Source: a virus
Length of the DNA stretch: 47,540 bases
Strand: one strand, 5' to 3'
IMG/VR virus record: IMGVR_UViG_3300031857_014260
Span: 1 to 47,540 of that record
Within the stretch, counting starts at the first letter, position 1. Each line of letters starts with the position of its first letter. The notes below the pieces were generated by a model. It saw only the letters and a list, made by a program, of their open reading frames with translations, made no database searches and was not told the DNA's origin. This document shows, one piece after another, positions 6,513 to 13,702 of this stretch. Position numbers and translations under genes: made by a program.

Positions 6513-6580
6513 TATTTTTGCCTTTTACGTAGTGCTCGACGTGCTGCTGCTTTAACTGGTGATTTTGCTCTATAACCCAT
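6512..6580 (-). CDS. Tiny highly basic peptide A
   Basis: The 22-residue product starts MGYRAKSPVKAAARRALRKR. A strong Shine-Dalgarno (AGGAGACC) precedes the ATG, and an AATAAATAAT late-promoter-like motif lies about 33 bases upstream. It is first in a small operon of basic peptides, membrane mini-proteins and the tmRNA. It is likely a nucleic-acid-binding mini-protein; the family is unknown. Confidence 0.65.
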   Translation of the reverse strand: MGYRAKSPVKAAARRALRKRQK

Positions 6581-6612
6581 TTTGGTCTCCTAAGTAATTA
6601 AAACATGTATAT

Positions 6613-6618
6613 TATTTA
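6613..6618 (-). promoter_or_regulatory. T4-like late promoter candidate (AATAAATAAT)
   Basis: The RATAAATA motif on the minus strand lies about 33 bases before basic peptide A. It would drive the small-gene and tmRNA operon. Confidence 0.5.
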
Positions 6619-6655
6619 TTCACTGCTTGTGTTTGTCAAATCATTAACTCTCATT

Positions 6656-7192
6656 TTAGCAAAGATTGGCTACGATTTCTTCAAAACTGTAATTTACCCA
6701 ATTGTAACTGATAAACTTTCTAGTTCCTGGATTTGGGCTGTACACTGAATGAATTTTACTTACATTAAGAACATATGCATCATTCTTTTCAGCAGTGAAT
6801 TGTGCAACTTCTTCTACATCGTCAATTCGATAAAGATTTGCATTTTCTTGTCCTGGATACAATTTTGCTGCTGCAGATTCTTTTGGTATATGAAAGCTAG
6901 TTGTCGAACCATTTGGTTCAAAATAATAATTGATACAACATTTAATAGTATGGTCAACATGCGGATCTAGCAATCCCTGTCCTGTTACTTCTGTAATAAA
7001 TGCTCCTTCAGGACGAATTTTACAAAATGGTTTTGGATGTAGGGATATAAATTTTTCTAAGTTAGTAGGCATGTAGTAATGAATACCTGTTCCGTTTTCT
7101 TTCGAAACGAACTCAGTAAAAAGATCCCCTTTGAGACTTTCATAATCAAATGGATATATCTCTAAATGAAATTTGTGAAAATAGTTGTTCAT
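6656..7192 (-). CDS. 2OG-Fe(II) oxygenase-like protein 1
   Basis: The 178-residue protein has a possible facial triad: PHVDHT (His78, Asp80) and SKIHSVY (His148), with Arg158 in GTRKFISYNW as the likely 2-oxoglutarate ligand. Spacing fits the double-stranded beta-helix of 2OG-Fe(II) oxygenases. The substrate is unknown. The start has an AAGGA Shine-Dalgarno and an AATAAATATC late-promoter-like motif 19 bases upstream. It is divergent from the plus-strand operon that encodes two further proteins of this kind. Confidence 0.65.
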   Translation of the reverse strand: MNNYFHKFHLEIYPFDYESLKGDLFTEFVSKENGTGIHYYMPTNLEKFISLHPKPFCKIRPEGAFITEVTGQGLLDPHVDHTIKCCINYYFEPNGSTTSFHIPKESAAAKLYPGQENANLYRIDDVEEVAQFTAEKNDAYVLNVSKIHSVYSPNPGTRKFISYNWVNYSFEEIVANLC

Positions 7193-7210
7193 AGTATTCC
7201 TTGTTTTTGA

Positions 7211-7216
7211 TATTTA
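7211..7216 (-). promoter_or_regulatory. T4-like late promoter candidate (AATAAATATC)
   Basis: The RATAAATA motif on the minus strand is 19 bases before the divergent oxygenase-like gene. Confidence 0.5.
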
Positions 7217-7257
7217 TTGTTTTTTTTGAGCTCTAAAAATTTAAAAGTAAATAAGGT

Positions 7258-7818
7258 ATGAACAAATTTTGTAGAAAAATTCAATTACCTTTTGAAGTAA
7301 ATCTTAAAAATTTTCCTCCGACAAATTACGAAGAACGAGTGTACATGATTAGACCGCCCTGGTCTACTATTGATAAAAAATTGATTAGTTTTTTATCTTC
7401 AAAAAATCTTCATGTAAAATTTTATGAAATTTTTTACACTCCGCCACAACAAGAATTATACATTCATGTGGATAGAAATGTCTACAGCAATATGACCAAA
7501 TTAAATTTTTGTATCTGTGATCCGTTGAGTGTAATGAACTGGTTTACCCCTAAAGAGCAGTTTAAGAAAAAGATGGCTTCTCAAACTATGCTCAAAACTG
7601 ATTATTTAAGATTCAAATCTGAAGAAGTTGATTTAGAATATACAGAGTGTATTGCAGGTTGGTATTTGGTTAATGCTGGAATTCCGCATAATGCAACTAA
7701 TTTTACCGACAAACAAAGATGGACTCTTAGTTACACTTTACTTGATTTAAATAATGATCCTGCAGATCATTTAGAATTTGATCGAGCCCTTGAAATTTTT
7801 AAAGAATGCCTTATATGA
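7258..7818 (+). CDS. 2OG-Fe(II) oxygenase-like protein 2
   Basis: The 186-residue protein has IHVDRN (His70, Asp72), AGIPHNAT (His144) and KQRWTLSY (Arg154), the HxD...H...R order of 2OG-Fe(II) oxygenases. It is the first gene of a plus-strand operon whose next gene starts within its last codons (7806). The Shine-Dalgarno is weak (AAGG). A role as hydroxylase of a peptide or small molecule is inferred; it may lack activity. It is distinct in sequence from its two neighbours but shares the motif layout. Confidence 0.6.
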   Translation: MNKFCRKIQLPFEVNLKNFPPTNYEERVYMIRPPWSTIDKKLISFLSSKNLHVKFYEIFYTPPQQELYIHVDRNVYSNMTKLNFCICDPLSVMNWFTPKEQFKKKMASQTMLKTDYLRFKSEEVDLEYTECIAGWYLVNAGIPHNATNFTDKQRWTLSYTLLDLNNDPADHLEFDRALEIFKECLI

Positions 7819-8357
7819 AAAACTTTAGACATATTGAAATTAATAATTTACAAATTATAACAGAAAAAGCTTTAAAGGTAATAGAGGATGGCGGTTTACC
7901 TTCTCATACTCACCTTTACTACTTAGACGACTATAATTTTTTGCCAGATAGATTTAAAAAAATTCCAGAGTTAGCTGAAGAAATGAAACGATTAGGTTGG
8001 TATGATTATTGGATCGGAACAGCCATTGTGGTTAACTATCAAGATCTTCCTATACATCAAGATACTGGTGATTTTGAATACAGTTTAAATTTACCAATTA
8101 AGAACACTAAAGATACTTACACTGCATTTTATGAAGTGTCGGCACCTGCCACAATGAAAGTTGTACCCAACACATCTGTAACATACATGAGTTTTGATCC
8201 AGAGATCAGTACCCTTATTGAAAAAGTTGAAATAATTCAGCCTACTTTATTAAATGTAAAAACTCCGCACAATGTAGTATTAAAAACAACTAACCTACCA
8301 AGAATTACTATAGCTCTTCGATTAGGCAAAAACTTTAAATTAGAAAGTGAACAATGA
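7806..8357 (+). CDS. 2OG-Fe(II) oxygenase-like protein 3 (aspartyl/asparaginyl hydroxylase type)
   Basis: The 183-residue protein has LPIHQDTGDF (His84, Asp86), KTPHNVV (His155) and NLPRITIALRL (Arg166). IHxD followed by a long beta section and PHxV is reminiscent of small phage aspartyl-hydroxylase-like oxygenases. It overlaps the gene before by 13 bases and the SDR gene after by 4 (ATGA), so the three are translationally coupled. The substrate is unknown. Confidence 0.65.
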   Translation: MPYMKNFRHIEINNLQIITEKALKVIEDGGLPSHTHLYYLDDYNFLPDRFKKIPELAEEMKRLGWYDYWIGTAIVVNYQDLPIHQDTGDFEYSLNLPIKNTKDTYTAFYEVSAPATMKVVPNTSVTYMSFDPEISTLIEKVEIIQPTLLNVKTPHNVVLKTTNLPRITIALRLGKNFKLESEQ

Positions 8358-8920
8358 GAACATTAGCCATTGTTGGTAATAGTACTCTAGCAAGATCGTT
8401 CATAAAAAAATATCAAGATAAATTTTCTATCAGTACATTCTTTAGACCAGATTATGATATTTCAGATAAGGAATCTTGTCAAACATTAATATCAGAATTA
8501 AACAAGTTTGATCTAGTTGTTCTTACCGCTGGTATCATGTCTTCAGATTTATGGGAAACTTATCTTACTAATACTGTTGGTACAAATTACATCGCTCACG
8601 CTTTATACGAATCTTCTCAAGTTGACAGAGTTATCGTCGTTAGCAGTTATGCTGGAACTTGGACAAGTTGGCCTAATATTGAAAAAGATCGATTGTTCTA
8701 TAATTCTAGCAAACAGGCTGTTACTAATTTTTTAATGTCAATGAGCCATAGTGGAACCAGTAATACTAAAGTCACTGCATTTGATCCATCAGCTTTTGTA
8801 AGTAATATGAATCCATCTATGGGTATGAAGATAGATCATGTAATTGATACATTATACTACCTTTGTACTCTGCCCAGCGGCATAGATGTTTTAAATATTA
8901 AAATTAAGAAATCACAATGA
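8354..8920 (+). CDS. Short-chain dehydrogenase/reductase
   Basis: The 188-residue Rossmann protein starts TLAIVGNSTLARSFI, an atypical glycine-poor version of the nucleotide-binding motif. It continues with VVLTAGIM (equivalent of NNAG) and carries the catalytic VVSSYAG Ser and YNSSK (YxxxK). It is shorter than typical SDRs (about 250), losing part of the C-terminal substrate region. It overlaps both neighbours by 4 bases in ATGA junctions, so it is part of the oxygenase/radical SAM operon, perhaps oxidising or reducing a product of those enzymes. Confidence 0.75.
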   Translation: MRTLAIVGNSTLARSFIKKYQDKFSISTFFRPDYDISDKESCQTLISELNKFDLVVLTAGIMSSDLWETYLTNTVGTNYIAHALYESSQVDRVIVVSSYAGTWTSWPNIEKDRLFYNSSKQAVTNFLMSMSHSGTSNTKVTAFDPSAFVSNMNPSMGMKIDHVIDTLYYLCTLPSGIDVLNIKIKKSQ

Positions 8921-10011
8921 CTCCATACTTATTTGATAGCATAGAATGGGAAATTACATCTGCTTGTAATGCAGCTTGTCCTCAATGTCCTAGAAATTAT
9001 TACGGTAGTTATACATGGCCTAATCTTCCTATTGTTCAAATTGACCTAGACTGGGTTAAGAAATATTTGCCAGAATCTGTTTGGTTATCAATGAGACGTA
9101 TTGATTTCTGCGGAACCTACGGCGATCCAATTATGAATAATAATTTAATATCTATTATTGAATGGATTAAAACTGTTAATCCTAAAGTTAAAATAGAAAT
9201 TAAAACTAATGGCGGAATTAGAGATAATCATTGGTGGAAAAAATTAGCCAGTGTGTTATCAGATAAAGATCATGTTGTGTTTGGAATTGACGGTCTTGAA
9301 GATACTAATCATCTGTATAGAAGAGGAGTAAATTACGAGAAGGTAATAGAAAATGCAAAGTCTTTTATTTCTGCTGGCGGCAAGGCCTACTGGAGTTTTA
9401 TAGTTTTCAAACATAACCAGCACCAAGTTGACGAAGCTAGATTGTTATCTAAAGAACTTGGATTTCAAGATATTATTGTAAAAAAGACATGGAGATTTTT
9501 TAATAAAAATCATGAATATCAAGATAGGTATGCAGTATTGTCAAAAGATGAAAAAGTAGAATACTACTTAGAAATGCCTTCTAACTCTGATTATATTAAC
9601 GAAGGCTATCAAACAATAAAATTTTTAGATAAAAAATACAATAACTTTAAAAATTATTTACAAACCACTGAAATAAACTGCCACGAAAAAGCAGCTAAAC
9701 AAATTTACATCAGCGCCGAAGGACTGGTATTTCCCTGTGGGTGGATACATGATCGTATGTATGGATACGAAGCTGAACAGCACAGTGATCACGATAAATT
9801 ATACGATATTATTGATCGTGCTGGAGGCATGAAAATGTTGAATCTAAATTATAGTAATTTGAATAGTATTGTTTCGGGCGAGTTTTTTAGACTGTTTCAG
9901 GACAGTTGGACAAATAACAGCAGATTAGAGAGATGCAGTTTGATTTGTGGTACTGAGCTAAATGGCATAAAATCTCAAAATCAGCATAACAGCACTCTTG
10001 AATCAAAATAA
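8917..10011 (+). CDS. Radical SAM protein with C-terminal SPASM/twitch-like cysteines
   Basis: The 364-residue protein has the CxxxCxxC motif at Cys17, Cys21 and Cys24 (CNAACPQC) for the [4Fe-4S] cluster that cleaves S-adenosylmethionine. FCGTYGDP follows as the likely SAM-contact loop. The C-terminal third has further cysteines: INCHEKAA, VFPCGW and RCSLICGTE, resembling an auxiliary-cluster (SPASM or twitch) domain. Such enzymes often modify ribosomal peptides or sugars. The gene is coupled to the SDR gene before it and followed after 22 bases by a gene for a 10-cysteine mini-protein, which makes a peptide substrate worth testing. Confidence 0.8.
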   Translation: MTPYLFDSIEWEITSACNAACPQCPRNYYGSYTWPNLPIVQIDLDWVKKYLPESVWLSMRRIDFCGTYGDPIMNNNLISIIEWIKTVNPKVKIEIKTNGGIRDNHWWKKLASVLSDKDHVVFGIDGLEDTNHLYRRGVNYEKVIENAKSFISAGGKAYWSFIVFKHNQHQVDEARLLSKELGFQDIIVKKTWRFFNKNHEYQDRYAVLSKDEKVEYYLEMPSNSDYINEGYQTIKFLDKKYNNFKNYLQTTEINCHEKAAKQIYISAEGLVFPCGWIHDRMYGYEAEQHSDHDKLYDIIDRAGGMKMLNLNYSNLNSIVSGEFFRLFQDSWTNNSRLERCSLICGTELNGIKSQNQHNSTLESK

Positions 10012-10033
10012 ATAAAGTTTCCAGGAGTAAATT

Positions 10034-10195
10034 ATGGAGCTAGTTTTCGACGATAATACTTCGTACATAAAACCTAATAAATGTTCGTGCGGATGTCATA
10101 AGCACTGTGGTCATAGTTGTCTTACAGATGATTGCGATTGTAATGAATGTCTATGCATAGATTGTAAAAATAATGAGGAAGAAATAAATGGCTAA
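10034..10195 (+). CDS. Ten-cysteine mini-protein (metallothionein-like or peptide substrate)
   Basis: The 53-residue product has Cys at 17, 19, 21, 25, 29, 34, 36, 39, 41 and 44 plus His22, His24 and His27. C-x-C repeats are typical of metallothioneins. A strong Shine-Dalgarno (AGGAG) lies 6 bases before the ATG. The N-terminal 16 residues are cysteine-free, which would also suit a leader peptide. It follows the radical SAM gene and overlaps the next small gene by 8 bases. Metal or cluster binding is the simplest reading; being a radical SAM substrate is a more speculative one. Confidence 0.75.
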   Translation: MELVFDDNTSYIKPNKCSCGCHKHCGHSCLTDDCDCNECLCIDCKNNEEEING

Positions 10196-10328
10196 AGCAA
10201 AAGGTACTGGTGCACTGGCACACACGTCTGTTGTAAAATTAACTAAGCAGGGCGGAAAAGTTAAAACAAGTTCAATGAATAAAACTGAAAAAAAGACTCA
10301 TAAAGCTTATCGAGGTCAAGGGCGTTAA
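10188..10328 (+). CDS. Small basic protein
   Basis: The 46-residue Lys/Thr/Gly-rich product starts MAKAKGTGALAHTSVVKLTK and ends HKAYRGQGR. It overlaps the Cys-rich gene by 8 bases, with GAGGAAG as Shine-Dalgarno. Its strong positive charge suggests nucleic acid or ribosome binding. No family is recognised. Confidence 0.65.
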   Translation: MAKAKGTGALAHTSVVKLTKQGGKVKTSSMNKTEKKTHKAYRGQGR

Positions 10329-10345
10329 TCTTTTTTCAGCATAGT

Positions 10346-10426
10346 TTATCTTTGCGGAGTACGGTAAGGCTCCGGTGGAGAGGGTGGTGTTGGGTAACGT
10401 TTAGATTTGTGCGAGAACCATGACAT
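10346..10426 (-). CDS. Tiny proline-rich basic peptide
   Basis: The 26-codon ORF starts MSWFSHKSKRYPTPPSPPEP, preceded by a good Shine-Dalgarno (GGAGTAAAAT). It follows the terminator of the 10462-10800 gene on the same strand and lies between convergent operons. The function is unknown; the ribosome-binding site is the main support. Confidence 0.45.
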   Translation of the reverse strand: MSWFSHKSKRYPTPPSPPEPYRTPQR

Positions 10427-10433
10427 ATTTTAC

Positions 10434-10463
10434 TCCAAAAAAAAGCCTGGACTAACCAGGCTT
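10434..10463 (-). terminator. Rho-independent terminator
   Basis: An 8-bp stem (10456-10463 with 10443-10450 on the minus strand, 5-nt loop) is followed by eight T residues. It directly follows the stop codon of the exported protein at 10462-10800. Confidence 0.85.
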
Positions 10464-10800
10464 ACTTATAAATTACTCTAGTTCCTATACTTAAATTATT
10501 AAGCGGACTTTCTTTAGGTGTATAAATTTCTTTGCCTACACCTATCATACAATATTCGTCTGTTTGTAAATCGTGTATAAACCAACTACTTGTGTGTGTT
10601 TCAAAATTTACGTAGAGTAAATTAACAGTGAGTTCATTAGGAGCTTGAGTAGCTATAACTAACTTTTCTCCGTATTTTTCCATAGTTGCTTCTACATCTT
10701 CAAAGCTTCCGCACATGGCTTTAACTTGTCTGCTTCTAGGTTCAGCGTTAGCTGCTAGAGTGACGGTAGCCAGTAAGATGGCAGCTAACAAGGTCTTCAT
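10462..10800 (-). CDS. Exported protein of unknown function
   Basis: The 112-residue product has a clean signal peptide (1-19, ending ANA). The mature part has two cysteines (CGSFEDVE and DEYCMIG) that could form a disulfide. It is the last gene of a minus-strand group of exported and membrane proteins (10462-13640) and is followed by a strong terminator. An AATAAATAAA late-promoter-like motif lies 19 bases before the start, so it may also be expressed alone. No known family is recognised. Confidence 0.75.
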   Translation of the reverse strand: MKTLLAAILLATVTLAANAEPRSRQVKAMCGSFEDVEATMEKYGEKLVIATQAPNELTVNLLYVNFETHTSSWFIHDLQTDEYCMIGVGKEIYTPKESPLNNLSIGTRVIYK

Positions 10801-10818
10801 TTTAGGTCCCTAAAACTT

Positions 10819-10824
10819 TATTTA
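10819..10824 (-). promoter_or_regulatory. T4-like late promoter candidate (AATAAATAAA)
   Basis: The RATAAATA motif on the minus strand is 19 bases before the exported protein gene. Confidence 0.5.
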
Positions 10825-11448
10825 TTAATTGGCTAGAGGATTATCCAAGGCTTTTTTAATCTTATCGTCAATTTCCCGTCGTAGTTGTTTAATTTCTTGT
10901 TGTGTTTCTTTTTGGTTACGTGTAAGTTCTTGATTGATCTCTTTGATAGTTTGATCACTGTAACGACGTATATCTTTAATGGCGTTGTCGCTTTCTTTAC
11001 GTATTTCTTTTACAGCCGAATCAACTTCTTTTTTAGTGCTGTTTACTGTTTGGTCAGCATCACGCAGCCCACTTTTGCTACTACGTTCTACGTTCTCGAC
11101 TACAGTTTCTAAACGACGTATATCATTCTTTAAATCGTTTTTAATATCCTGTGTATATTCTGTACTCTTGTTTACACTAGCTTCAATAACTTCTAATTTC
11201 TTTTCAAGTTCGCTAAGGTCAGGTGCTACATAGTTTGCTATCTTATCTTTCATATCCATGTAATCTTTATACACTTCAAATGCTCCATAAAGACCACCTA
11301 GTATAGTACTGACTATAGTACCAGCTATCATTAGTTTAGCAGGTGTAAACTCATATCCACCAATACTAATCACAGTGTTAGCACTAGCATATTTTTCTGC
11401 TGCTTCTTCTAATTTGTCGACTTGTTCGTCTATGTTTTTGTTACTCAT
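10825..11448 (-). CDS. Membrane-anchored coiled-coil protein
   Basis: The 207-residue protein has one hydrophobic segment (about 36-58, LMIAGTIVSTILGGLYGAF) followed by a long heptad-rich coiled coil from about residue 78 to the end, with repeated K/E/D-I-R patterns. It looks like a membrane-tethered rod, perhaps a spanin-like or envelope-spanning protein. It lies in the exported-protein group between two secreted proteins. No enzymatic motif is visible. Confidence 0.75.
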   Translation of the reverse strand: MSNKNIDEQVDKLEEAAEKYASANTVISIGGYEFTPAKLMIAGTIVSTILGGLYGAFEVYKDYMDMKDKIANYVAPDLSELEKKLEVIEASVNKSTEYTQDIKNDLKNDIRRLETVVENVERSSKSGLRDADQTVNSTKKEVDSAVKEIRKESDNAIKDIRRYSDQTIKEINQELTRNQKETQQEIKQLRREIDDKIKKALDNPLAN

Positions 11449-11449
11449 A

Positions 11450-12898
11450 TTAATTTCCTATGTTATACTGTTGTTCTATCATCATCTGATGTAGAACATC
11501 GCTCTTACCATTTAAAAAACGTTCAGCTCTAGCATTATCTACTGTACGCTGTCCCTTATAAATTTCTTTAGGTGTGTAAAACTGTCCATCGCGCATACCA
11601 TTCATGTACAACTCAAATCCTTGTGGTGTTTGTGCTATTGCGGCAATGTCCATGTTGCCGGCTGCTGTATTTGGTTGTACATTTTTATTTACAGTTGGCC
11701 CTGTAGTTTGAGTGGATGTATCTGCTGGTTTAGGATTAGAACTTTGATTTATAGAATTTAAAGGTCCTGATTGTGTAGAACTACTCGGCTGAGTAACCGT
11801 CTCTGAAGTACCTGTGTCATTTCTTTTTTGTACAGCTTGTTCTCTTAAAATAGATTCTACTACACTTTGTTGTTCAATTACCGATTGTAACAAACTCTGT
11901 TCTTGAATATTTTTAATTATACTTTGTTCGCGTTTTTCATTTTTAGCAATAGTGTTTAATGCTATAGAATTAGACATTGATATTATCTGTTGTTGCTGTT
12001 TTTTATTTTCTTTTGATGATTCTTTTGTTACAGTAGGAACGCCATCAGGAGCACTTAATTCTCCTGAAGTTGTTAATTCAACACCACCGGCATTTTGCAC
12101 AGTAGGATCTGTACGTGTACTATCAGGTGCTAGATTTATATTAGTATAACCAGAAGCTGCGTTATAAGTTACAGTAGGTGTACTGGCAGTATTTGAATTT
12201 AGAGATGCTACAAAGGCAGCGCCGTACCCTGAACAACTAGGACTATACAAAGGATTAGAAACGCAAGGATCTACACTATAATTTAGACTAAGACTGAAAT
12301 TCATAAATTCTGGCCCGTAGTGTCCTGCCCAATATCCAGAGTCTCGACTAGTAACTGCTAATTGTATATTGCTTACTGCCGATAAAGAGTAGGGATTGTC
12401 ATATGTTCTTGTTCCAGAGAATGAAGTCCAATTTGGAATATGATAACCATAATTATATCTGTCATTAACTAATAATGAACCTGTATTACTATAGAGATTA
12501 ACATCAACGTAGGTGATAGGATCAAACCCGCCTGGTTGCTGTCCGTTGATGTTAGAATTTTTTACACTCCAGGAATAATTATAACCATTAATTTGTAAAC
12601 CTGTGCCAGCATTGGCTAATGCTTGATTAATGGCTATAGTCTGACTTAGAGTATATTGGCCATAACTAAAAATAATTTGCCCGGTACTGGAATCGTAACC
12701 TGGACAAGGACCACCCGATGTTCCTCCCCAGAAAGATCCACTCTGGTTGGTATAACAGCCGGACCAGGCATTTCCAGTATTACCTACTAAATTATTAGTA
12801 GTATAGACCTGTGAAGGATCTAATTCCTGAGCGTTAGAACAGACTGAAAAGAAGGATGCCAAGTAAAGCACCCCAACCAGTTTTCTTATAGAAATCAT
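11450..12898 (-). CDS. Large exported protein with Gln/Ser-rich coiled coil
   Basis: The start chosen is ATG 12898, which gives a signal peptide MISIRKLVGVLYLASFFSV...SNA; the open frame upstream to 13057 is only overlap with the previous gene. The 482-residue product has an N-terminal region of about 250 residues rich in Tyr, Ser, Asn and Gly with likely beta structure and several Cys, a Gln-rich coiled coil (about 310-375), a low-complexity Ser/Thr/Gln/Pro linker and a conserved-looking basic C-terminus. It overlaps the preceding surface-protein gene by 65 bases. Placement on the host surface or on the virion are both possible. Confidence 0.7.
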   Translation of the reverse strand: MISIRKLVGVLYLASFFSVCSNAQELDPSQVYTTNNLVGNTGNAWSGCYTNQSGSFWGGTSGGPCPGYDSSTGQIIFSYGQYTLSQTIAINQALANAGTGLQINGYNYSWSVKNSNINGQQPGGFDPITYVDVNLYSNTGSLLVNDRYNYGYHIPNWTSFSGTRTYDNPYSLSAVSNIQLAVTSRDSGYWAGHYGPEFMNFSLSLNYSVDPCVSNPLYSPSCSGYGAAFVASLNSNTASTPTVTYNAASGYTNINLAPDSTRTDPTVQNAGGVELTTSGELSAPDGVPTVTKESSKENKKQQQQIISMSNSIALNTIAKNEKREQSIIKNIQEQSLLQSVIEQQSVVESILREQAVQKRNDTGTSETVTQPSSSTQSGPLNSINQSSNPKPADTSTQTTGPTVNKNVQPNTAAGNMDIAAIAQTPQGFELYMNGMRDGQFYTPKEIYKGQRTVDNARAERFLNGKSDVLHQMMIEQQYNIGN

Positions 12899-13640
12899 CA
12901 CTCTTTGGTTCCTCGTATTTTGGCCACTTGTTAGTATTTTCGTTCCATGCCACGCGAGCCTGCTCGCCAATTGCACCCTCGTAGGGACAAGGTGTACCAG
13001 CATTCCACATAGCATCAAACACACGACGATCTTGACACATGATAGACACCGCAGCAACTTTCATTCCCATATCATAAAGTGTCTTGGCGTTCTTTAATCT
13101 TTCGCAATTCATATCACGTATTGTACCTCCACTACTGATACCTAGTATCTGTGTTTGTACAGCACCACTAGTTCCAGTAGTACATAAGTCATTATTGCCG
13201 CCACTCATCATTGCCGGAGCAATAGCAGTCGGCGGAGGTTGTATAACCTTCTGTGTTATATTACTATCATTGATATTACGATTAGTCATATCACCAGAAT
13301 TAACATTTGTGTTTATATTATTACTGGTTGTAGAATTAATGTTACGATTAGTCATATCACCAGTGTTTACATTATTGTTATTAAATGTTTGAGTTCCACT
13401 GTTTATATTGTTATTTGTATTAACACTTGTACTGGTATTTTGATTTATGTTAGTATTAGTGCTTGTACTGTTAACTGTAGTATCATTAACATTATTACTT
13501 GTACTAGTGCTATTACTATTGACCGTACTGGTACTAGTGCTAGTGCTATTTGTATCTACTAGTGTGCTACTATCATATGTCTGGGCCAAAGACCCAGACA
13601 TAGCAGCCATCAATGTTATTATTGTTATTTTGTTCTTCAT
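12834..13640 (-). CDS. Exported Asn/Thr/Ser-repeat protein with C-terminal membrane segment
   Basis: The 268-residue product has a signal peptide (1-19), then about 110 residues of nearly pure Asn, Thr, Ser, Val and Ile with a duplicated GDMTNRNIN unit, then a Cys-containing globular region (about 150-240) and a hydrophobic C-terminus (WGALLGILLFSLF). The repeats recall amyloid-like or adhesive surface proteins, but the curlin spacing is not seen. It is the first gene of the 10462-13640 group, and the large exported protein overlaps its end. Confidence 0.75.
   Translation of the reverse strand: MKNKITIITLMAAMSGSLAQTYDSSTLVDTNSTSTSTSTVNSNSTSTSNNVNDTTVNSTSTNTNINQNTSTSVNTNNNINSGTQTFNNNNVNTGDMTNRNINSTTSNNINTNVNSGDMTNRNINDSNITQKVIQPPPTAIAPAMMSGGNNDLCTTGTSGAVQTQILGISSGGTIRDMNCERLKNAKTLYDMGMKVAAVSIMCQDRRVFDAMWNAGTPCPYEGAIGEQARVAWNENTNKWPKYEEPKSDDFYKKTGWGALLGILLFSLF
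13276..13363. repeat. Two 22-bp direct repeats within the Asn/Thr/Ser-repeat gene
   Basis: Identical 22-bp copies lie at 13276-13297 and 13342-13363, 66 bp apart and in frame. They encode the duplicated GDMTNRNIN unit. Confidence 0.85.
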
Positions 13641-13702
13641 AGTTGATTCGCTCCCAACTTATTTTATTTAAGTAGGAGCGAATCAAAAATTTTGCGAGTG
13701 TT

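Noticed and set aside
7248-7253. TAAATA just before the 7258 gene as a late promoter
   Set aside because: It lies 4 bases from the ATG and overlaps the ribosome-binding region, leaving no space for a transcript leader.
13239-13562. Plus-strand ORFs over the Asn/Thr/Ser-repeat gene
   Set aside because: Low-complexity repeats create long open frames on both strands. Their translations (Ile/Thr/Cys-rich) are composition artefacts, with no ribosome-binding site.
11450-13640. Curli-type (type VIII) secretion cassette
   Set aside because: The exported repeat proteins prompted the idea, but the curlin repeat pattern and CsgG/CsgF sequences are not recognisable here.
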